DNA of 64,000 bases from Desulfosoma caldarium (GCF_003751385.1 NZ_RJVA01000014.1:1-64000), one strand, 5' to 3'; shown: positions 53,053-61,693, numbered from the stretch's first letter. Program-made: numbers and translations. Notes: generated by a model not told the origin, from the sequence alone.

Positions 53053-53802
53053 ATGTCCGGACATTCCAAATGGAGCACCATTAAGCACAAGAAAGCCGCT
53101 CAGGATGCCAAGCGCGGAAAGGTTTTCACCAAGCTCATCAAGGAACTGACGGTCGCCGCTCGATTGGGAGGCGGTGATCCGGACGGAAACCCTCGACTGC
53201 GAGCGGCCATTGCGGCGGCCAAGGCCGAAAACATGCCAAAGGAAAACATTGAACGGGCCATCAAGAAAGGGACGGGGGAACTGGAAGGTGAGGCCTATGA
53301 GGAAGCCATCTATGAAGGTTATGGACCCGGCGGCGTGGCCATTTTGGTGGAAGTGACCACGGACAATCGGAACCGAGCGGCCAGTGAAATCCGCCATATC
53401 TTCAGCAAAAATGGAGGAAGTCTGGGTGAGGCGGGATGCGTGGCCTGGATGTTTGAAAAGCATGGCCTGATCGTCTTCAACAAGGACAAGGTCGAAGAGG
53501 ACCACCTCATGGAAGTGGCCTTAGAGGCGGGTGCGGAAGATGTGCGCGATCAGGAGGATCAATTTGAAGTCATCACCACGCCGGGCGATCTGGAAAAAGT
53601 GAAGGCTGTGTTCGATGAGAAAGGTATGGTTTACGAAATGGCGCACGTGACCATGGTGCCGCAGAGCACGGTGCGCGTGGAGGATGAAAAGACCGCGCAA
53701 CAGCTTCTGAAGCTCATGGATGCATTGGAAGACAACGACGACGTGCAAAACGCTTACGCCAACTTCGATATACCTGACGAGATTCTGAATGCGGTGGCCT
53801 GA
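53053..53802 (+). CDS. yebC: YebC/PmpR family protein
   Basis: 249 residues, with the typical start [22 protein letters not shown] and the three-domain YebC fold ([12 protein letters not shown] and EAGAEDV are conserved). Described as a DNA-binding regulator in some bacteria and as a translation factor in others. GGAGGA precedes the ATG. It sits directly before ruvC, the standard bacterial order. Confidence 0.95.
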   Translation: MSGHSKWSTIKHKKAAQDAKRGKVFTKLIKELTVAARLGGGDPDGNPRLRAAIAAAKAENMPKENIERAIKKGTGELEGEAYEEAIYEGYGPGGVAILVEVTTDNRNRAASEIRHIFSKNGGSLGEAGCVAWMFEKHGLIVFNKDKVEEDHLMEVALEAGAEDVRDQEDQFEVITTPGDLEKVKAVFDEKGMVYEMAHVTMVPQSTVRVEDEKTAQQLLKLMDALEDNDDVQNAYANFDIPDEILNAVA

Positions 53803-53820
53803 GGCGCTCAAGGATAGGGC

Positions 53821-54321
53821 ATGCGCGTTTTAGGCATTGACCCCGGATCCCGCCATACAGGCTACGGTGTGGTGGAAAACGTTGGAGACCGTTTGGTTCC
53901 CGTGCTTTTTGGGTCCCTTTCTCTGCCGGCTTCCATGGAACTACCCACGCGCTTGGGGTCTATCTTTACGGGGATTCGGCGCATCATCGAGCAGGCCAGC
54001 CCCACGGAAATGGCCGTGGAGGCGGTCTTCGTTTCGCGCAACGCCCGCAGTGCCCTCATTCTGGGACACGCTCGCGGAGCCGCCATGGCAGCAGGCATTC
54101 ATGGTGGCCTTCAGGTTTTTGAATACAGTGCGTTGGAAATCAAGCAGGCGGTGGTGGGCTACGGAAAAGCCGAAAAAAGCCAGGTAGCCCGCATGGTTGG
54201 GCTCCTATTGGGTCTCCACGACCTTCAGGACCCTCATGCCGCCGATGCCCTGGCCGCCGCCGTCTGCCACATCCACGCACGCTCCTTTCCCACCCTTTAT
54301 TCGCCGGCTCAGCGCCCATGA
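53821..54321 (+). CDS. ruvC: Holliday junction endonuclease RuvC
   Basis: 166 residues, full length. The four catalytic acids are visible: Asp in GIDPGSRHTGYG, Glu in AVEAVFV, and the two Asp/His-rich residues in DPHAADALAAAVCH. Cuts Holliday junctions with RuvAB. AAGGA lies before the ATG, 18 bases after yebC. Its TGA overlaps the ruvA ATG (ATGA). Confidence 0.95.
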   Translation: MRVLGIDPGSRHTGYGVVENVGDRLVPVLFGSLSLPASMELPTRLGSIFTGIRRIIEQASPTEMAVEAVFVSRNARSALILGHARGAAMAAGIHGGLQVFEYSALEIKQAVVGYGKAEKSQVARMVGLLLGLHDLQDPHAADALAAAVCHIHARSFPTLYSPAQRP

Positions 54322-54926
54322 TTGCTCATCTGGAAGGTCGACTGCGCCATAAAGCTCCGGATCATGTCATCGTGGACGTCCATGGCGTGGGCTTTTGTGT
54401 CCACGTATCGTTGAGCACCTTTTATGACCTGCCGGAGGTGGGCGCTTCCACCAGCCTTCACGTGCATACCCATGTGCGCGAAGAAACGCTGCAGCTCTTC
54501 GGCTTCGGCACATTCGCCGAAAAAGAGATGTTTCTGCACCTGATTGCCGTTAACGGCGTCGGCCCCAAAATGGCTTTGGGCATCCTTTCAGGGATTCAAC
54601 CCGACGAATTGCGCCAGGTGGTACTCTTTCAAGATCGCCAACGCCTGCAAAAGATTCCCGGCATTGGTAAAAAGACGGCGGAACGCATCCTGCTGGAACT
54701 CAAAGATCGATTGCACGCTCCTGTGCCGGAAGCGGCCGCCACTCCGTCGTTGCCGCCGGTGGAAGACGACGTCTTTGCCGACGCCTACTCCGCTCTGTTG
54801 AACTTGGGCTATCGTTCGGCGGAAGCCGCCAAAGCTCTTAAAAAGGTTCGACACTTGATGGCTGCCGCCACGGAGAAGCCCTCCCTGGAACAGCTCCTAA
54901 AAGAAGCCCTGCGAATTTTGGCCTAG
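54318..54926 (+). CDS. ruvA: Holliday junction DNA helicase subunit RuvA
   Basis: 202 residues with three domains: an OB fold (IAHLEGRLRHKAPDHVIVDVHGVGF), two helix-hairpin-helix units (LIAVNGVGPKMALGILSG and KIPGIGKKTAERILLEL) and the C-terminal RuvB-binding domain after a flexible linker (about residues 135-155). It holds the four-way junction open for RuvB. The start overlaps the ruvC stop. Confidence 0.96.
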   Translation: MIAHLEGRLRHKAPDHVIVDVHGVGFCVHVSLSTFYDLPEVGASTSLHVHTHVREETLQLFGFGTFAEKEMFLHLIAVNGVGPKMALGILSGIQPDELRQVVLFQDRQRLQKIPGIGKKTAERILLELKDRLHAPVPEAAATPSLPPVEDDVFADAYSALLNLGYRSAEAAKALKKVRHLMAAATEKPSLEQLLKEALRILA

Positions 54927-55342
54927 AAGGCTATCTGAGAACCCCTCAATCCATCGCTCCTGAGCAGCGGGGATTCGATAACGTCAAGCCATCCTGGCTG
55001 GCGCCGATTCTAAAAGGCTCTTGTCCGCCTTGCAGAAGCGCCCAGGGCGCGATACGTTTCTCACGGCCGCCCGTGCCTTCACGCTGTTTTTTGGGCGTGT
55101 CATGGACGTGGGATCGCCATACGATATGATACTGAGGTCGTGGCACCGAAGGCGTCCATCCGTTGGTTCACCCTAAGAAGCGCCCAAGGGGCGACCCTGC
55201 ATGAGCGTACGTGTTTGTTCTGGAAGAGCGCCGCGTCGCGCGATAAAGTGTCGTGGTTTGAGCCGCATCATTAGGTGACTTTGTCGGTCACGTTGTGCAG
55301 GAAATCTCACCGCCAGGCACGGGATAAGGGAGAAATGCGACA
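54927..55342. other. Gap of 416 bases between ruvA and ruvB
   Basis: ruvA and ruvB are usually adjacent; here 416 bases without a supported gene separate them. The gap holds a short palindrome GCGCCC-A-GGGCGC at 55038-55050 and a related copy (GCGCCCAAGGGGCG) about 145 bases later. No promoter with two good boxes was found, though ruvB probably has its own. Confidence 0.4.
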
Positions 55343-56362
55343 ATGGCGGATCGATTGCTGGAGCCGAGACCCAAGGACGAAGACCTGCCCTTGGAGGCCG
55401 GCCTCAGGCCCCGCACCCTTGAAGAATACCAGGGCCAGAGCGAACTTAAGGAAAAACTAAGGATTTTCATTCAGGCAGCCCTGCAGCGGGACGAGCCCCT
55501 GGACCACGTCCTGCTTCACGGCCATCCAGGACTGGGCAAGACATCCTTGGCGGGCATCATCAGTCGGGAACTGGACGTCCCCTTTCGCGCCACATCGGGT
55601 CCCGTCATCGAACGTCCGGGCGATTTGGCCGCCATTTTGACAAACTTGGAACCCCGATCCGTTCTATTCATCGACGAAATTCATCGACTGAACCACGTGG
55701 TGGAAGAAATTTTGTATCCGGCCATGGAGGATTTTCAGTTGGACATCATCATCGGTCAGGGGCCATCGGCGCGCACCATCAAACTGGATCTTCCCCCGTT
55801 CACCTTGGTGGGAGCCACCACGCGGGCGGGGTTGTTGTCTCCGCCGCTGCGAGACCGATTCGGAGTGGTGTTGCGCCTGGAATTTTACCGTGTGGACGAT
55901 CTGAAACAAATTGTGCTGCGGGCCGCGCGCATCATGAGTCTGGCCATCGATGATGAAGGAGCTGAGGAAATCGCCCGCCGCTCGCGAGGAACACCGCGTA
56001 TCGCCAACAGACTTCTGCGCCGTGTTCGAGATTTTGCGGAAGTGCGGGCTCAAGGATTCATCACGCGAGATGTGGCGGATATGGCGCTCAAGATGCTGGA
56101 TGTGGACGAACGAGGCTTTGACCGCATGGATCGGCGCATTCTTTCCACCATCATCGAAAAGTACGACGGAGGTCCCGTGGGAATCGAGACCTTGGCCGCG
56201 GCGCTTTCCGAAGAAAAGGACACTTTGGAAGAAGTCTACGAGCCGTTTCTCATTCAACAAGGCTTTCTCAAGAAAACCCCGCGAGGCCGCGTGGCCACAC
56301 GGTTGGCTTTTGAACACCTCGGGCTGCCCTATCGCCCGTCGCGCCAGTTGTCGTTTCTCTGA
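55343..56362 (+). CDS. ruvB: Holliday junction branch migration ATPase RuvB
   Basis: 339 residues, full length. Walker [12 protein letters not shown], Walker B FIDEIHRL, sensor 1 VGATTRAG with the arginine finger region SPPLRDRFG, and a C-terminal winged helix (RTPRGR-like [12 protein letters not shown]). Pumps DNA through RuvA. AAGGGAG precedes ATG 55343. Unusually it is separated from ruvA by 416 bases. Confidence 0.96.
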   Translation: MADRLLEPRPKDEDLPLEAGLRPRTLEEYQGQSELKEKLRIFIQAALQRDEPLDHVLLHGHPGLGKTSLAGIISRELDVPFRATSGPVIERPGDLAAILTNLEPRSVLFIDEIHRLNHVVEEILYPAMEDFQLDIIIGQGPSARTIKLDLPPFTLVGATTRAGLLSPPLRDRFGVVLRLEFYRVDDLKQIVLRAARIMSLAIDDEGAEEIARRSRGTPRIANRLLRRVRDFAEVRAQGFITRDVADMALKMLDVDERGFDRMDRRILSTIIEKYDGGPVGIETLAAALSEEKDTLEEVYEPFLIQQGFLKKTPRGRVATRLAFEHLGLPYRPSRQLSFL

Positions 56363-56487
56363 GAAATCCCTGGTCCGAGGTTCGAAAAGCGTGTATCAAG
56401 AGGCAAGCATCGCGCATCACAGGCGCACCGATTGGCAAAGCGGGGGCGCGCCTCGACCTTCAAGGCCTGATGGCAAAGGAGGTTCCT

Positions 56488-56698
56488 TTGGTGGAAAGCG
56501 TGGACAAGATCATTGAATTGGTGGGACCGAGCACGGTTTCGTGGGAAGACGCCGCCAAGAACGCGGTGGAAACGGCGTCCAAGACGTTGCGCGATCTGCA
56601 TCCCCAAAAGCACGAAGGTGAACATTTAGCTTGAGGAAGGCAAGGTGGTGGCTTACCGAGTCCGTGTTGCCATCTCCTTTAAATACCAAGGCAGTTGA
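56488..56698 (+). pseudogene. Dodecin (flavin-storage protein), broken by a frameshift
   Basis: The first part (VDKIIELVG, SWEDAAKNAVETASKTLRDL) and the last part (EEGKVVAYRVRVAISFKYQG) are clearly dodecin, a 65-71-residue flavin-binding dodecamer, but they lie in different frames. Total length is 69 codons plus one extra base. The extra base is probably in the CCCC/AAAA run at 56602-56609, and the corrected frame then still contains TAG at 56627-56629. As written, translation from TTG 56488 (site AAAGGAGG) stops after 48 residues. It lies 125 bases after ruvB. Confidence 0.75.
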
Positions 56699-56797
56699 TC
56701 CGCAGAAGCTGTGTCGAAAGTAGGTGATTCGGGCCGCACCGCCGCCGCCCTTTCATCGCCTGGTATCGACCGAACACGCCCCTTTGGAGGAAACGCC

Positions 56798-57196
56798 ATG
56801 GGTCAACGGATGGTGAGAATCCTGATGGCCAAATTCGGCCGTGGCTACGAGGCGGCCCTCATGCGCCTTGCCGCCGCCTTCAGTGAAGCGGGCTTTGAAG
56901 TCATATACACCGAATCTGAAGATCCAAAAGCCATTGTCAATGCGGCCATACAGGAGGCCGTGGATCACATCGGCATCACCACCCTTCCGGAAGCACGCCT
57001 GGAACAATTTGCGTCCGTGCTGGAGCTGCTCAAGGCTCACGACGCCCAAGACATCGGCGTGACGGCGGGAGGTTTTTTGGATGAGGCCTTGGTGCCCGAA
57101 CTGAAGAAAATGGGCGTGGTCGAATTCTTTCCCAAAGGCACCTCGCACCAGGAGCTCATTCAATGGGCACGAAACCATATCCACCCCATTGAATAA
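56798..57196 (+). CDS. Cobalamin-binding-domain-like protein lacking the DxHxxG motif
   Basis: 132 residues with the Rossmann-like fold of methylmalonyl-CoA mutase small domains (RILMAKFGRGYEAAL, AAFSEAGFEVIYTESEDP, GITTLPEARLEQFASVLELL, DIGVTAGGFL, GTSHQELIQW). The segment that should read DxHxxG, giving the histidine ligand for B12, reads GRGYEAA. It may bind another ligand or act as a scaffold. ATG 56798 with TTGGAGG 7 bases upstream is well supported. Confidence 0.72.
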   Translation: MGQRMVRILMAKFGRGYEAALMRLAAAFSEAGFEVIYTESEDPKAIVNAAIQEAVDHIGITTLPEARLEQFASVLELLKAHDAQDIGVTAGGFLDEALVPELKKMGVVEFFPKGTSHQELIQWARNHIHPIE

Positions 57197-57278
57197 GTCG
57201 CCACCTCGAGGCGCCCTGAAATTCAAGAATTCCCCGAATAGCCCTTGTACGGCAAGCCTTGCCAAAGGTGCAGCTTCC

Positions 57279-57411
57279 ATTTACGGTCAGATCACGAAAA
57301 GGCGGCCTAGCCGGCACGCAAAGCGCGTGCTCAAATGTCGTCCGTAAATAGCCCTCAAGGACGAGGCCTTTTCAGGCCAGAGCCGTGCCCATGAGAATTC
57401 ATGGGCACGGC
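57279..57411. other. Structured segment upstream of rnpB
   Basis: ATTTACGG (57279-57286) and CCGTAAAT (57342-57349) form an 8-bp inverted repeat enclosing a smaller GCACGC/GCGTGC hairpin. Then GCCGTGCCCATG (57382-57393) pairs perfectly with CATGGGCACGGC (57400-57411) around AGAATT. The second could terminate the upstream transcript, although there is no T run. The remainder of 57197-57478 holds no gene. Confidence 0.4.
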
Positions 57412-57478
57412 CTCGCCCTTCGCGCGGCATTCTCTTGTCTTCATCTGCTAGGTCGTCACAGCGGGTTTCGGCCCAGGC

Positions 57479-57507
57479 TTGCACACGACTTCCTTTTTGG
57501 ATAAATT
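57479..57507 (+). promoter_or_regulatory. Promoter of the RNase P RNA gene
   Basis: TTGCAC at 57479-57484 is followed after 17 bases by TAAATT at 57502-57507. The RNA 5' end inferred from pairing is 57514, seven bases after the -10 box, which supports this placement. Confidence 0.55.
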
Positions 57508-57513
57508 TTTAAA

Positions 57514-57931
57514 GGATGTGGAGGCGTCCACCCGATCGCCGGTTCCCTTTGGGAACGGGAGGAAAGTCCGGGCTCCGCAGGGCAGGGTGCTGGGTAACGC
57601 CCAGTCTCGGTGACGAGCAGGACAGTGCCACAGAAAACAAACCGCCGAGCACTCACTTTTCCGTCGAGCCATTCCGCGCCGGCTCGACGGCGAAGTGAGT
57701 GCTCGGTAAGGGTGAAACGGTGAGGTAAGAGCTCACCAGTCCCGGTGGTGACACCGGGAGCTCGGTAAACCCCACCCGGAGCAAGGCCAAGTAGGGGAGC
57801 GTTGAAGGGTTGCCCGCCCGAGGCTCCCGGGTCGGCCGCTTGAGCCTCATGGTAACATGAGGCCTAGAGGAATGATCGGGACCTTTCGTCAGGAAAGGCA
57901 CAGAACCCGGCTTATGGGCTCCTCCACATCC
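57514..57931 (+). ncRNA. rnpB: RNase P RNA, bacterial type A
   Basis: The catalytic RNA that matures tRNA 5' ends. 5' GGATGTGGAGG (57514-57524) pairs with 3' CCTCCACATCC (57921-57931) as P1. Conserved core segments GAGGAAAGTCCGGGCTCC, ACAGTGCCACAGAAAACAAACCG and AGAGGAATGATCGGG match the family. A very long arm (GCACTCACTT...AAGTGAGTGC with inner CGTCGAGCC/GGCTCGACG) at about 57647-57700 is the P12 region. Reading frames on both strands here are spurious. Confidence 0.96.
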
Positions 57932-57995
57932 TTCTTGCACCGACCGCGGCGCACGACACAAACTTTTTCATCGTCGACTGAATGACACAACAAAC

Positions 57996-58739
57996 GTGAC
58001 GCCTTCAAACCACCTCGAACAAACCTTTGCCGTCGTGCCGGCCGCAGGTTCCGGCGTCCGCATGGGGCTTAACCATCCCAAGCAGTTTCATCTTCTGCAC
58101 GGCAAGCCCATTCTGGCGTGGACCCTTGAAAGACTGCTGGCCCTGCCCTTTGTGCACGGCATCGTCGCCGTCGTTCCCGAAAATGCCGTGGGCTTCGTTG
58201 CGGCGTTAGCTTCCTCACTTGGCGCCGGAGCTTCCGTGACGGTCGTGGCCGGCGGAGCGCGTCGCCAAGACAGCGTGCGGGCCGGTCTTCGAGCTTTGCC
58301 GGATACGTGCCAATGGGTGGTGATTCATGACGGGGTGCGTCCCATGGCATCGCCCGAGCTTTTTTACCGCACTTATGAGGCCGCACGGCAAAGCGGTGCT
58401 GCCATCTGCGCTTGTCTGGCCCAAGACACCGTAAAGATGGCCGACAGTGGATGGGTTCAGGCCACCGTGCCTCGAGACCGAGTCTGGCTGGTGCAAACGC
58501 CGCAAGTGTTTCGCCGGGATCTTTTGGAGAGAGCCTTTCATCTAGCCCAGGCTTTTGAGTGGAACGCCACCGACGACGCATCCCTAGTGGAACGGTTAGG
58601 GGTTCGCGTGGCCGTGGTGGAAGGCGAAAAATTCAATATCAAGATCACAACCCCAGAGGATCTCCTCTGGGCTTCCTGGTATCTAGAACACTCACCCAAA
58701 GACACGGCGCCTCTTGGACGCCAGAAGGAAAGGCCATGA
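57996..58739 (+). CDS. ispD: 2-C-methyl-D-erythritol 4-phosphate cytidylyltransferase
   Basis: Step three of the MEP isoprenoid pathway. 247 residues with the nucleotide-binding VVPAAGSGVRMG, PKQFHLLHGKPI, DGVRPM and the NATDDASLVE region. The start is GTG 57996 with no strong ribosome site; no in-frame ATG lies further upstream. Its stop overlaps the ispF ATG (ATGA). Confidence 0.93.
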   Translation: MTPSNHLEQTFAVVPAAGSGVRMGLNHPKQFHLLHGKPILAWTLERLLALPFVHGIVAVVPENAVGFVAALASSLGAGASVTVVAGGARRQDSVRAGLRALPDTCQWVVIHDGVRPMASPELFYRTYEAARQSGAAICACLAQDTVKMADSGWVQATVPRDRVWLVQTPQVFRRDLLERAFHLAQAFEWNATDDASLVERLGVRVAVVEGEKFNIKITTPEDLLWASWYLEHSPKDTAPLGRQKERP

Positions 58740-59236
58740 CCAGGAATCTTCGCATCGGCATGGGCTGGGATGTGCACCCCTTTGCCTTAGGCCGCCCCCT
58801 TATTGTCGGTGGTGTGACCATTCCCCACGAACGCGGCCTTCTCGGCCATTCCGATGCCGACGTGCTGTGCCATGCTCTGTGTGACGCCTTGCTGGGTGCG
58901 GCCGCTTTGGGGGATATTGGCACCCACTTTCCAGACTCCCAGCCCCAATACAAGGATGTGTCCAGCTTGGTGTTGCTGAAGTTCGTGTGCCGCCTCATTG
59001 ATCAGGCCGGGTTCGGCATCGTCAATGTGGATATGACCGTCTTGGCCCAAAAGCCAAAAATCGCCCCGTATGTCACGCAAATGCGAAGGAATCTGGCCGA
59101 TGTGCTGGGTGTGGAAGAAAATGCGGTGAGCATCAAAGCCACCACGACGGAAGGACTGGGATTCGTCGGTCGTGTGGAAGGCATTGCCGCCTGTGCCATC
59201 GCCCTCCTTTATCAGACACAAGGAGCCGCCTCATGA
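58736..59236 (+). CDS. ispF: 2-C-methyl-D-erythritol 2,4-cyclodiphosphate synthase
   Basis: Step five of the MEP pathway, a zinc trimer of 166 residues. Motifs: RIGMGWDVHPF with the zinc aspartate/histidine, LLGHSDADVLCHALCDALLG, and TTTEGLGFVGRVEGIAA. ATG 58736 overlaps the ispD stop and has AGAAGGAAAGG upstream. The TGA in turn overlaps the cysS ATG, so ispD, ispF and cysS form one coupled unit. Confidence 0.96.
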   Translation: MTRNLRIGMGWDVHPFALGRPLIVGGVTIPHERGLLGHSDADVLCHALCDALLGAAALGDIGTHFPDSQPQYKDVSSLVLLKFVCRLIDQAGFGIVNVDMTVLAQKPKIAPYVTQMRRNLADVLGVEENAVSIKATTTEGLGFVGRVEGIAACAIALLYQTQGAAS

Positions 59237-60717
59237 GCCTGGTTGTCTACAACACCTTGACAAAGAAAAAAGAACCCTTCGTCCCACTGGAAGCCGGTGT
59301 CGTTAAGCTCTACGTGTGCGGCGTCACGGTCTATGACCTGTGCCACGTGGGACACGCTCGATCGGCCATCGTCTTTGACGTGATTTACCGATACTTGAAG
59401 TCCCGGGGGTATCGAGTGACCTACGTTCGCAATTTCACCGATATCGACGACAAGATCATCAAGAGGGCCCAGGAGGAAGGCACGGACTATCGCACGATTG
59501 CAGATCGCTATATCGCCGCGTTTTACGAGGATATGGATGCGCTGGACGTGCTGCGCCCAGACCTGGAACCCTTGGCAACGGAAAACATTCCGCAGATGAT
59601 CGACATCATTCGCCGCCTGGAAGAAAAGGGCATCGCCTACAAGGCCGGCACCGATGTGTATTTTGCTGTGGAAAAATTTCCCGAGTACGGAAAACTTTCC
59701 GGACGGAGCCTGGACGACATGATGGCCGGGGCCCGCGTGGAGGTGGATGTCAACAAGCGTAACCCCTTGGACTTCGTCCTTTGGAAAGGAAGTAAACCCG
59801 GGGAACCGGCTTGGGACAGCCCCTGGGGACCAGGACGCCCAGGCTGGCACATTGAATGCTCGGCCATGGGCAGCCGCTTTTTGGGCCGCACCTTTGACAT
59901 TCACGGCGGCGGTAAGGATCTAATCTTTCCTCATCACGAGAACGAAATCGCGCAGAGCGAAGCCGCTTTTGGCGTGCCCTTCGTGCGCTATTGGCTTCAC
60001 AACGGCTTCGTTAACATTAACAATGAAAAGATGTCCAAGTCCTTGGGCAATTTCTTTACCATTCGAGACATTCTCAAGGTGGTGCACCCGGAAGCTCTCA
60101 GACTCTTCGTTCTATCCAAGCATTATCGAAATCCGGTGGATTTTTCCGACGAGGCCCTGGCGGAAGCCGAACGGGCCCTGGAACGGCTCTATGCCACCTT
60201 GGAAGTAACGCTGGCCCGCACGCCTCAAGAAATCGAAGGGGAAAAGGTCGCCGAAAAAGCTCTGATGGGTCAAGACAAGGAGCTTTTTCAAAAGATCGTG
60301 GATTTTCCCGACGCCTTTGGCGAAGCCATGGACAACGATTTCAACACAGCTCAAGCCTTGGCGCTGCTCTTTGAATTGCAACGGTCCACGCAGCGCTTTT
60401 TGGACACTTTTGGCCGAAAAAGCTTGAAAGGGCCGGCCGCCGCTCTGGCTCGCAAGGCCACCACGTGCCTTCAAGACCACGGGCGCATTTTGGGGCTTCT
60501 GACTCGAGCCCCTGAAAGATTTTTCGATGAGATCAAGAAGCGCAAGATAGCTCAGAAAGGCATCGCCGTAGCCGAGGTGGAAGCCCTTATCGCCCAGCGC
60601 AACAAGGCACGCCAAGAGAAAAACTTCCAGGAAGCGGACCGTCTACGCGACCGCCTTGCCGACATGGGCGTGCAACTGGAAGACACACCCCAGGGAACTC
60701 GGTGGCGCGTGCGATGA
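59233..60717 (+). CDS. cysS: Cysteinyl-tRNA synthetase
   Basis: 494 residues, class I. The HIGH-type motif is in CGVTVYDLCHVGHARS with the first zinc cysteine, the central zinc site in IECSAMGSRFLG and HHENEIAQSE, and KMSKSLGNF is the KMSKS loop. AAGGAG lies 7 bases before ATG 59233, which overlaps the ispF stop. The ispDF-cysS order is common in bacteria. Confidence 0.97.
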   Translation: MSLVVYNTLTKKKEPFVPLEAGVVKLYVCGVTVYDLCHVGHARSAIVFDVIYRYLKSRGYRVTYVRNFTDIDDKIIKRAQEEGTDYRTIADRYIAAFYEDMDALDVLRPDLEPLATENIPQMIDIIRRLEEKGIAYKAGTDVYFAVEKFPEYGKLSGRSLDDMMAGARVEVDVNKRNPLDFVLWKGSKPGEPAWDSPWGPGRPGWHIECSAMGSRFLGRTFDIHGGGKDLIFPHHENEIAQSEAAFGVPFVRYWLHNGFVNINNEKMSKSLGNFFTIRDILKVVHPEALRLFVLSKHYRNPVDFSDEALAEAERALERLYATLEVTLARTPQEIEGEKVAEKALMGQDKELFQKIVDFPDAFGEAMDNDFNTAQALALLFELQRSTQRFLDTFGRKSLKGPAAALARKATTCLQDHGRILGLLTRAPERFFDEIKKRKIAQKGIAVAEVEALIAQRNKARQEKNFQEADRLRDRLADMGVQLEDTPQGTRWRVR

Positions 60718-60813
60718 CGCAAATCCTTGGGCGCCACTCCCGCGGGTAACCTTTTCCAACAGACGGCCAAAGCTTTGTCCAGTGGCGATGCTTTCGGCCG
60801 GCCGCAGCCAATG

Positions 60814-60835
60814 GGCGGAGGGGAGCCACTCCGCC
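60814..60835. other. Hairpin after cysS
   Basis: GGCGGAG and CTCCGCC pair perfectly around GGGAGCCA about 100 bases after the cysS stop, in the 220-base space before the convergent FmdB-like gene. There is no T run on the plus strand. Confidence 0.35.
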
Positions 60836-60844
60836 GAAGGGCGC

Positions 60845-60890
60845 AAAAGAGCGTCGAACGGCACCTGATGGCCGGTGCCGTGCGACGCTC
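60845..60890 (-). terminator. Terminator of the NifX-like/FmdB-like operon
   Basis: On the minus strand a 17-bp stem with one mismatch (GAGCGTCG-x-ACGGCACC with GGTGCCGT-x-CGACGCTC, plus coordinates 60849-60890) around an 8-base loop is followed by TTTT at 60848-60845. It begins 47 bases after the FmdB-like stop. The same hairpin could stop cysS read-through. Confidence 0.6.
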
Positions 60891-60937
60891 CTGCAGGCCT
60901 AACCTGAAACGAATGTGAAATGACTGCTGGCAAGCGG

Positions 60938-61189
60938 CTAAGGAGCCTTGCCGCAGCAGGAACCCGGAACACAGCCTTGAGCCGCCGGGCTTGTTCCACA
61001 ACAGCCCGTATCCCTCGGGCCGGGAACCCTATGGCCGTCTTTGGCGCCGGAAGCCCTTGAAGAGACGGAAAGGAGTTTTTTGACGCCGGCGCTGCCACAG
61101 GCAGGGCACGACACCGCCTCGTCTTTGCCCAAGACCAGGTGCTCCGAAACCTCACCGCAATGCGTGCACACGTATTCGTAAATGGGCAT
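60938..61189 (-). CDS. FmdB-family zinc ribbon protein
   Basis: 83 residues beginning MPIYEYVCTHCGEVSEHL with a second pair CPACGS, the zinc ribbon of FmdB-type putative regulators. After residue 55 comes an unusual tail with five further cysteines in GCCGTS, GCVPGSCCG. ATG 61189 is used; the frame extends to 61222. It lies 20 bases after the NifX-like gene, so both share the promoter at 61665. Confidence 0.85.
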   Translation of the reverse strand: MPIYEYVCTHCGEVSEHLVLGKDEAVSCPACGSAGVKKLLSVSSRASGAKDGHRVPGPRDTGCCGTSPAAQGCVPGSCCGKAP

Positions 61190-61209
61190 AAGCCGCCTTT
61201 CCGTCGCTT

Positions 61210-61590
61210 TCAGTGAGCGCACCCGCCGCCGTGATGATGCCCGGCGCAGGTCCAGTTCGCGGAAAACTCAGGGAGCTTTCCCTGACGCCACATGGCCAGA
61301 TTGTCCCTGACCGATCCTTCCATGGCCCTATAGACCTGAATGCCTTGCGCCTGCAGTTTCATCAAAGCCCCCATGCCGATGCCGCCAACCACAATCCCAT
61401 CCACAGGGCGACCGCCCAGGGCTTTCAAGGGCTGGCACATGCCATGGGCATGATGCAAATCCCCATTGGATATTTCCTCTACCGAACCGGATTCGGTGTC
61501 CACAATGACAAAACCCGGAGCCGACCCGAAATGGCCAAACACCTCACTGTCCAGACCGCTCAACTTCGCCGCCGGAAAACAAATCTTCAT
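61210..61590 (-). CDS. NifX/NifB C-terminal-like iron-molybdenum cofactor-binding family protein
   Basis: 126 residues of the dinitrogenase iron-molybdenum cofactor family (RNase-H-like fold): MKICFPA, FGHFGSAPGFVIVD, VDGIVVGGIGMGALMKL. Stand-alone members are common in anaerobes without nitrogenase and are thought to bind metal clusters. The C-terminus WTCAGHHHGGGCAH adds histidine and cysteine ligands. AGGAGG precedes the start. No nif genes are in the window. Confidence 0.85.
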   Translation of the reverse strand: MKICFPAAKLSGLDSEVFGHFGSAPGFVIVDTESGSVEEISNGDLHHAHGMCQPLKALGGRPVDGIVVGGIGMGALMKLQAQGIQVYRAMEGSVRDNLAMWRQGKLPEFSANWTCAGHHHGGGCAH

Positions 61591-61664
61591 CCTTTTGTTC
61601 CTCCTTGAATACCGATGGAAAAGTCACCAGCTTTCTTCAAGCCCAAGGACCGTATCGCGATGAT

Positions 61665-61693
61665 TTTATAGGACCGATCAAAATCATTGTCAA
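61665..61693 (-). promoter_or_regulatory. Strong promoter for the NifX-like/FmdB-like operon
   Basis: On the minus strand a perfect TTGACA (plus 61688-61693) is followed after 17 bases by TATAAA (plus 61665-61670). The start codon is 75 bases downstream. This is the closest match to consensus in the window. Confidence 0.75.

Noticed and set aside
57516-57961. Open reading frames on both strands over 57.45-57.96 kb
   Set aside because: They lie across the RNase P RNA and its conserved core; no protein similarity was seen.
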